Part shown: in pieces, positions 57,399 through 64,000 of the stretch
How the letters are laid out: each line of letters opens with the position of its first letter
Position numbering within the stretch: position 1 is the first letter of the stretch
Assembly: GCA_028274465.1 (NCBI GenBank)
Contig: CM051457.1
Coordinates: 10,071,908-10,135,907 of the forward strand
DNA from: Plantago ovata
Lineage: Eukaryota; Streptophyta; Magnoliopsida; Lamiales; Plantaginaceae
Reading direction: 5' to 3'
DNA length: 64,000 bases
Program-made: the position numbers and the translations under genes
Notes under the pieces: generated by a model
Seen by the model: only the letters and a program-made list of their open reading frames with translations
What the model was told of the DNA's origin: nothing
Database searches by the model: none

Positions 57399-59483
57399 AT
57401 GGCTATGATCAAGACTGATGAGGATGCACAGCCTTTGCCAGTAACAAATGATGATTTCAGCACTACTCCATTGAGGAGGTATGTCAATATAGTTGGGGAT
57501 AGAAGGGATAACAAGTGGATATGCGGCTTTGGTTGCAGAGCGGATGCATATACAGGATCCTATTCCCGTATTCGAGCGCATTTGATTGGTGTCAAAAAAG
57601 GAGAGAAGACTCCAGGGATTATCCTCTGCTCTAAATTGTCACCTGCCCAAAGAGAAGATTTGAGAAAAGAAGAAGAAGATGCAAGGGATATGTTTGGAGG
57701 GGTTTTGAGGAAAAGGAAACAGACTGAAACTCCTGCTTCACAGAGCACTGATGGAAAGCGCCGATCTGTTGCAAGTGTCAAGGATATGTCCAAGGTATCT
57801 GCAAGAGATGATGCGGATGCAAAGATTGCTCGGTTTTTCTATAGTTGTGGGATTCCCTTTAATGTGGCAAGGTCTCCATTTTGGAAGGATGCGGTTCGAG
57901 CTATAAATGAAGCTCCTAGAGGATACGAGGCGCCGAGTTCTGAAAAAATTAAGACCACATTGCTGGACAAGGAGAGAACTGCGGTGGATAATCAATTGTC
58001 GATTGCAAAGCGAGACTGGTCTCAGTATGGGGTTTCCATTGTGTCTAGTGGTTGGAGCAAGAAGCAACCACTAATCAACATCTTTGCTATTTGTGCAGGC
58101 AAGCCTGCTTTCCTATCTGCCATAGATACTTCTGCGGAGGAGAAGGGCATTGTATGGGTTGCTGAAATATTACTAAAACAGGTTGAAACTGTGGGGAAGT
58201 ACAATGTCGTGCAAATATTGACAGATAACACATCACGGTGCCAAGCTTCTGGAAAAATCATCACGGAGAAGTTGCCTCATGTTTTTTGGTCCCCATGTGT
58301 GCCCCACACACTGAGCCTTTTGATGGAGGATATAACAACATCACCAGACGAATCTTTGAAGTTTATTGGGGTATGCTATGAGAAGGTGGAAGAACTCAGT
58401 AATTTCATAAGAAACCACAGTCTGATGGTGAATATTTTGAAAAAATTTCCTTGTTTGAAAGTTCTTCATGTTAAAAAAACAAGGTATGGCTACCAATGTG
58501 TGTTAATGGAACGATTGTATAAGTTAAAGGAGATCCTGATTAGTATGGTTTCAGATGATGAGGGATGGGAGTTGCTGAGAGGAGACTCAAAGGCCATGTT
58601 GACACATGATACTGCCAAAGAGATAATACTGGATGACCAGTTCTGGAGGGATCTGGAGTTTCTGCTGTTTTTCACAAGGCCTATTGGAAAAATGATTCAG
58701 TATTGTTATTCTGATACAGCTGCAATTGGTGATGTGTATCAAAAAATGGAGGACATGGTAGTTTCCATCAGAGAGGGATTGGATCAAGACCAGCCGGAAA
58801 GGATCTCAATAGTTGAAACATTGGTCTTGAAAAGATGGGACAAAGCAAATTTTCCTCTGATTATGCTCGCCTATGTTCTCAATCCTAAATATTATTCAGA
58901 TGCATGGTTGCAATCAAACGTTCCTGGACGAGCGAAAAGAAGTAAGCCTCATGCAGATCCATTTGTGCAGGGTGTTTATTTAAGCGCCATCAGCAAACTC
59001 TCCAATGCACAGGATGCATCAGCCATCCGGAAGCAACTCAGTGACTTTACCAGTGATGGAGGAGTTTTTGGAAGACCAGAAGCTATTGAGGATAGGAAAA
59101 ACATGACTCCATTAGAGTGGTGGAACCTGTATGGGGTATCTGCACCTCACCTTTACGCGCTGGCCATTAAAGTTTTGTCTCAGAGCATCAACAGTTCTGT
59201 TGCAGGGAGGGAGTTGAGCTCTTATAGTTTTGTCGAGAATTCTAAAAGGAATAAATGCAATTCTGATCGCGCCGAGTCCCTTGTTTATGTGCACTACAAC
59301 AACCGAATTTTGACGAGGTATGAAGAAGATTATGAGAGGAAGTACAAGAACTGGGACCGCAACTCTTACGATGAGTATCTGGAGGATGATTTGGAGGCTA
59401 TGGAAGATCAAGAGATTGAAGAACTTCAAGCACAAACCGAGACTAAAACTATCACTATTGGTGAGACTGTTATTACAATATGA
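57399..59483 (+). CDS. BED-type hAT transposase-like protein, probably domesticated
   Basis: Single coding exon of 694 residues. A 5' UTR intron is read from donor 56867 to acceptor 57388. A BED-like zinc finger is seen at 40-80 (Cys42, Cys46, His61, Cys77). The DUF659/RNase H-like core covers about 185-345, and the hAT dimerisation region about 565-635 (TPLEWWNLYG, SAPHLYALAIKVLSQS). The second catalytic Asp is present (ILTDN, Asp276), as are the CxxH pair (Cys300, His303) and Glu573. The usual first Asp in S-I-V-S-D-G-W reads Ser217 (SIVSSGWS). C-terminus is acidic. No flanking hAT terminal repeats are seen. An intact long frame, housekeeping-type promoter motifs and a missing catalytic residue fit a domesticated gene; a recently immobilised transposon is the alternative. 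Confidence 0.85.
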   Translation: MAMIKTDEDAQPLPVTNDDFSTTPLRRYVNIVGDRRDNKWICGFGCRADAYTGSYSRIRAHLIGVKKGEKTPGIILCSKLSPAQREDLRKEEEDARDMFGGVLRKRKQTETPASQSTDGKRRSVASVKDMSKVSARDDADAKIARFFYSCGIPFNVARSPFWKDAVRAINEAPRGYEAPSSEKIKTTLLDKERTAVDNQLSIAKRDWSQYGVSIVSSGWSKKQPLINIFAICAGKPAFLSAIDTSAEEKGIVWVAEILLKQVETVGKYNVVQILTDNTSRCQASGKIITEKLPHVFWSPCVPHTLSLLMEDITTSPDESLKFIGVCYEKVEELSNFIRNHSLMVNILKKFPCLKVLHVKKTRYGYQCVLMERLYKLKEILISMVSDDEGWELLRGDSKAMLTHDTAKEIILDDQFWRDLEFLLFFTRPIGKMIQYCYSDTAAIGDVYQKMEDMVVSIREGLDQDQPERISIVETLVLKRWDKANFPLIMLAYVLNPKYYSDAWLQSNVPGRAKRSKPHADPFVQGVYLSAISKLSNAQDASAIRKQLSDFTSDGGVFGRPEAIEDRKNMTPLEWWNLYGVSAPHLYALAIKVLSQSINSSVAGRELSSYSFVENSKRNKCNSDRAESLVYVHYNNRILTRYEEDYERKYKNWDRNSYDEYLEDDLEAMEDQEIEELQAQTETKTITIGETVITI

Positions 59484-61764
59484 TTCTGAGAAAGTTACCC
59501 CTTTGTCATCTGCGTGAGTTTGGATATCAAACTCTTGCACTTCCTTGTCTTAAAGACTTGAGTCTTAAAGCTGGTGTATCATATGAACCTTGTGGCTGCT
59601 GTCGTTTGCTTGAACATGTTTTGTTCTTCTCTAATTTATTCGAATTGTGATGTTGTGTTGTAGTGTAGAGATTGTTATTCGGCAGGGTCTTTTTAGCATC
59701 TGGAGGTTTTGAAAGAATGAAATTTATTTAACTTAAAATGGTGCTGTATTATTTTCAACTTTTCTGTTCAATACAATTAGGTTTTTGCATGCAATTCAGA
59801 GGTGCAGGTATGTGTGTAATTGAAGATATCAACCATACTGTGTGAACCTTTTGTTGTATGATTGATATTTGCGCTTATAGCTGTGCGTTTATATATGTTG
59901 CAACTTACAACGGAACTAGTAAAATTTGAATGGTCAAGCCTCTGTGAGGATCTGTCTCACCTTGACATCTTTTCTGGTGGGTCATCCAGTGTTATCGTTC
60001 TATCATGTTTTTGTTGGTATTATTTAAAATAAAATCTTGGGATTGATAATATGTTTGTAAGCCTCTCCTTCATCTTCATCTTCTTGCAAGATGCACCACC
60101 TCTTGCACCGACTCTGTAACAGTGGCCACCCTACTACCTTCAACCTCTTAACCTCCTCTTCGCTGCCTCTATATATATCGGATTCAGGGTTTTTATTTCA
60201 CATCTCTTCATTCTCCAATCAAACACTAGCTAAACTTATCTTCTTTCTCTCTGTCATTTGATTTGGGTAAGGTCTTCTTTTCTTTGTTCTTAAGTTTTTG
60301 GTATTTACTGGCAGTAATTTGATTGAATTGGTTATTTTTGTTGCTGTCTCTTTCTGTTATATTTTAATTCTTAAATTTTTTATTTGTTGCTTGTCTTCAG
60401 TTTTTGTGGCGGCACTACTATCTTTTGTTTTCTATTCCTCAGTGTGAAATGCGTTTGCCGCCTTGCCATTTTCACTGCCTATGTGCTTGTATATACTACT
60501 AGTATTTTTTGTAAATCTGGTTTTTTGCTTCCACAGTTGTGCATTCTTGAATTAAACATCTGGTAAGCATAGGAGTAGTATATATCTTGTGAATTTCTTT
60601 ATTTAGTTTATTTTACTTCACTTTCTTGTTCTTTTACAAATCGATATAGTATGCTCTTCTGCTGATCTGCTCTTGAATGTTGGGTTGTTGTCTTGGTGAT
60701 TTTTCTTTCCCTGTGGATCTATTTTGAATGTTCTTGTTCTCCACTTCTGCTCATCACTGTAATTTTTTCCCTTGTTCACCTGTGCTTCGAGCGTGTCCAT
60801 AATTTTGTTCCTGTTTTATCTTTTCAGTAGTTGACATATAACGGAATGGTGGAAGGTTGTTTAAATATCACTTCGAGTTTAGTGTTGCATCATGCATGTA
60901 TGTTCTTGTTTGTACACGGGTTAAGCGCGCGATGCTCCTCCACTAGTAAAACTATGTTAACTGGAGAGGGATCTAGTTGTCTTGTGCCCGTTTAAATTTA
61001 TAATCGTCTGAGCCAGAGTGTCTATAACTCTTAAAAGTCTTAACACAGGCAATGAATAAGCCTATCACTGATCTCCCTCAGTTCTTCTTCCCCAATTAGT
61101 TCGCGGTGTTCATGTAAGTTGTTCGTAATTCGATTTGTACACAGGTTGGGTTAATTCGGAGCATCAGTCCTGGAATTGTTTTGAACTTACAAAGCCAAGG
61201 AGGTGGTTTCCACTCTAGTTAAGTATTGTACTACTGTAAGTCTGCAACAGTCGTCCGCTGTTCTGCTCGATCAACTCCTTATTCGATCCCTTATGAACAT
61301 CGGTAAAAATATTAAACAATCCCTCTATCTACATTCTACAAGCTATCTACAAGCAACCTTTTCGTTTCATTTTATTTTTCAAAATTCAAGTTGACCTCAT
61401 ATAAATTTCAAATCATATCGGAATAATAAATAACGAAGTTATATTTAAAAAATATAATGATTAGACTTTCATTATATTTAAACACTACCACCAAAGTGCC
61501 GGGAACTTTTGCCGGTGCATGGTCGGCATTCCGGTGACACCTATGGAAAGTCCAGTACTACCTATAATTACACTTATAAATTCTTACAATTCCTGTTGGA
61601 AAAACTGTGCATTGTAACAAGTACTCTAGAGAAACCATAGCAACTTAAAGTTATAATTTTTTATTATTATTTATGCATGGTTATTATACTATACAGGAAT
61701 GAATTCTTAGACTGTTGTACGTGTTATGGGACTTCAAGGAAAAATAAAAAATGCGATTAACTAG
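59484..61764. other. Intergenic, possible unannotated transcript leader
   Basis: No protein gene could be read. At about 60168-60270 a CTCTATATATATCGG box is followed by a CATCTCTTCATTCTCC leader and TTTGGGTAAGGTC, which looks like a promoter, 5' UTR and splice donor with no coding exon in reach, perhaps a noncoding or lost gene. A partial copy of the repeat at 61765-62760 is at about 59860-59905 (TTGATATTTGCGCTTATA, TTTATATATGTTGC). Confidence 0.4.
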
Positions 61765-62377
61765 TTCGCATCCGTCCTCTTATCATTAGCAATCTGCTTT
61801 CAATTGGCGAACATAGACCCGCGAATCAGTAGTAATGAGTATGATGCTTTTATAGTTTTATTCTTTCTTTTTTCTTTTTAAAAATATTTTTGCATAACTC
61901 GTACATTTATCTAAGGCGTCGCTTATTTGAGATTAGTTTAATTATTTAAGATTTTCTAGGGTTTAGGAAATTGGAATTTCGAGATATCATGTATGCAAGA
62001 TCTATCATTTTCATTTATTTTGCATGAATCCTTTTAAATTAATATCCAAACATTGAAATAAAAAGGAAAGAAGATGAAATCATGTATTCTTGTGTCTCTC
62101 ATTTGCTCGAACCATTTTTTTTTCGCATTTATTTATTCGAATTGTGATTGATATTTACTCTTATAATTGTAATTGTGCACTTATATATGTTGCGCAAATA
62201 CTTGTTCGTTAACTATGCACTTATGTATGTTAGTAACTTGAAAACCAGTACTAACTAATTCGTATGCGTCTTTCTATGTCCTATCATTAGCAAAACTTCT
62301 GCTTTCAAGTAGGGAGTTAGGTGTTCCATTGTCGACTTTGGGTATAGGTTTCTTCTTTTTTCTTTGTCGCACTCATC

Positions 62378-62419
<42 letters not shown>

Positions 62420-62812
62420 TCCAAGCCCCCACCCTCCCCTTTTTTTTTTTTTTTTTTCCATAATTCGTATGTTTGTGTAAGGACTCGGAGAATTTGATTA
62501 TTTGTGATTTCCTAGAGTTTTGGAAATTGGAATTTAGAGCTTTCATGTATGCGAAATCTTTATTTTTCATTTGTTTAGCATGGATCCTTTTAAGTTGATA
62601 TCCAAACATTTTGGAATAAAAAGTAAAGAAGATGAAATGATATATGTATTTTTGTGTCTTGCTTGTTGTCATTTGTTCGACTTTTTTTTTATCTTTCTGA
62701 ACTGTCATCGATATTTGCTCTTATAAAGGTGCGTTTAGCCGTTTATATATGTTGCGCGGATAATTGTGCGTGTGCTCGTAAATATGTTGCGCTCATACTT
62801 TTGCGTTAACAA
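61765..62812. repeat. Two-copy direct repeat, about 480 bases
   Basis: The segment with TATCATTAGCAA, GGAAATTGGAATTT, CATGTATGC, TTGATATCCAAACATT, AGAAGATGAAAT and TTATATATGTTGCGC occurs at about 61775-62215 and again at 62280-62800, roughly 80 percent alike by eye. The second copy is ended by the LINE insertion. Noncoding. Confidence 0.75.
62383..62459. repeat. Facing A and T homopolymers
   Basis: A run of about 34 A (62383-62416) and a run of about 19 T (62440-62458) enclose GTCCAAGCCCCCACCCTCCC. It lies inside the second repeat copy and is absent from the first. Confidence 0.85.
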
Positions 62813-64000
62813 TGACGTTGCAAAAGATGACGTGAGTTTCAAAAGATGTGATGGGTTAGATGAGAATTCTTGGCATATCGTGGGTATGTGTGACTTCTCT
62901 TTGGAGGTGTGGAGAGCGCTTTTTGAGTGGCTCAAAGTTGACTTCAATCTTGGCTCCAACTTGGTTGAAAACTTGGAAAGCACCTATCTTTGGGGAAATA
63001 GCAATAATCGAAAGAGTTGGCAAGTCATTTGGTTTGCAACCGTTTGGACGCTTTGGAAAGTAAGGAATGACTTGCTCTTTAATGAGGGTGGAGTGGACTC
63101 CTTGGCAAACGGCGGAAAAAATCAAATTATAGTCTTGGAGGTGGCTCAAAGGAAAGGGAAGGTTAAAGTCCTATAACCGAGTGGTGGATTGGTTCTTGGA
63201 TCCGTCTACGTGCCTCGAAACATAGAAGTTGGTGTTGGTTGCGGTTGGTAAGGCTTGCTAGGCTCCCTTTTTGCTTTCTAACCTCTATGCTTGCGTTTTG
63301 TTTCTTTTCTTGTAGGTTTTTACCACGGTTTTCACACTCGCTCTACTTTTTCATAACCTCTTTGGTGGGTGAGCCCCCGTTGGGTAAGTCGACTTGGGGG
63401 GGGGGGGAGGGGGTTGCTACCTTTTTTATGCCCCCCTAGCTAGAGTCCTAACTCAAGGACTTGGACCATTGTGACCATGTTTAAATTTTTTGAGGTTTCT
63501 TTTCTCTCTTGTCTTGTGTTCTCGTTGTTCCTTGATTGTGCATGCTTTAAATTACTTGCCACTTGCCGGTTTCGTGAACTTAATGGGAGGGATAGGGTTA
63601 ACATAGTCGTTGCCATCCCGCTTGTTAAAAATGATGGACCTTGGCGTTTGATGGAACTTCTTATGTTCCTATCTTAAAGATGCTCGTTTTAAGTTCACTT
63701 ATTGGCATAGGGTGTAGGAGTGTGTTCCTCTCGAGGCTTCGGGTGTGAGGTGTGAGTTTGTGCTTTTTCGGTGCTTGTGTGGTGTGAGTTTGGGTGCGTT
63801 GCGGTGTGCGTGCGTGGGTGTGGTTGTGTGTGTTGTTGCTTTGATGCGCTTGGGGCTCTGCCTTTGTTCAGTTTGTGGCCTATTTGGGGAGCATTGACTT
63901 TCCTCACCTCTCTTGGCTTCTTTTGGACTGCTGGGCGCATTAGCTACTACTGCATTTCGGTTCCCTTGGATCTTTTGGCTTCCATTATAATTCTCGGTTT
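62813..64000 (+). mobile_element. 5'-truncated LINE, running off the window
   Basis: Similarity to the neighbouring repeat copy stops at about 62813, giving the 5' junction. The body begins inside the end of ORF2: GLDENSWHIVGMCDFSLEVW and then VIWFATVWTLWKVRNDLLF are the zinc-binding region that follows plant LINE reverse transcriptases. One frameshift near 63160 separates this from the natural end KSYNRVVDWFLDPSTCLET, with stop at 63223-63225. The rest is 3' UTR containing TTAAATTACTTGCCACTTG and GGCATAGGGTGTAGG, shared with the LINE at 20954. The 3' end is not in the window. Confidence 0.85.

Overview
The window is nuclear DNA of a flowering plant, most likely a eudicot. The evidence is AT-rich intergenic DNA, intron-containing genes with GT-AG junctions, plant-specific families (DUF630/DUF632, LEA_2/NHL, serine-rich CSPTxHPGSFRC protein), and plant transposons (CACTA, Mutator-like, hAT, LINE, LTR). 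The species cannot be fixed from the sequence.

Layout. 1.9-15.5 kb is a gene-rich plus-strand block with three multi-exon genes: an IST1-like ESCRT-III regulator, a METTL22-type lysine methyltransferase, and a DUF630/DUF632 protein with an N-myristoylation start. 16-36 kb is dominated by a minus-strand tandem cluster of a small (92-101 aa) plant protein gene of unknown function: five apparently intact copies and one broken copy. They share TATA-type promoters, 3' flanks and a conserved distal upstream block. A sixth, more divergent copy lies on the plus strand at 52.6 kb. The cluster is littered with insertions: two 5'-truncated LINEs with target-site duplications, a probable solo LTR, minisatellites and a 1.1-kb Mutator-like element with a GC-rich palindromic core. 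A broken plus-strand gene that seems to share the distal block as its promoter is split by one of the LINEs.

37.5-42.4 kb holds a small serine-rich-type protein gene, an NHL/LEA_2 membrane protein gene on the minus strand with a 2.2-kb intron, and a captured N-terminal piece of translation factor eIF3d. 42.7-46.3 kb is a long satellite-like array. Its last unit is interrupted by a 3.97-kb CACTA transposon (46303-50272), which keeps its TnpA-type (Ptta/En/Spm) gene but has lost nearly all of the TNP2 transposase.

50-57 kb is sparse: a possible small secreted peptide, the sixth small-protein gene, a long TA microsatellite, a GC-rich fold-back and a 130-bp MITE with an 8-bp duplication. 57.4-59.5 kb is a 694-codon intact hAT-transposase-like gene with a 5'UTR intron and housekeeping-type promoter motifs. 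Its first catalytic Asp position reads Ser, which fits a domesticated transposase. The right end holds a duplicated noncoding segment and a LINE that runs off the window.

The host genes form no pathway together. The best candidates for undescribed biology are the tandem small-protein cluster with its ancestral divergent promoter, the hAT-derived gene, and the palindrome-rich Mutator-like element.
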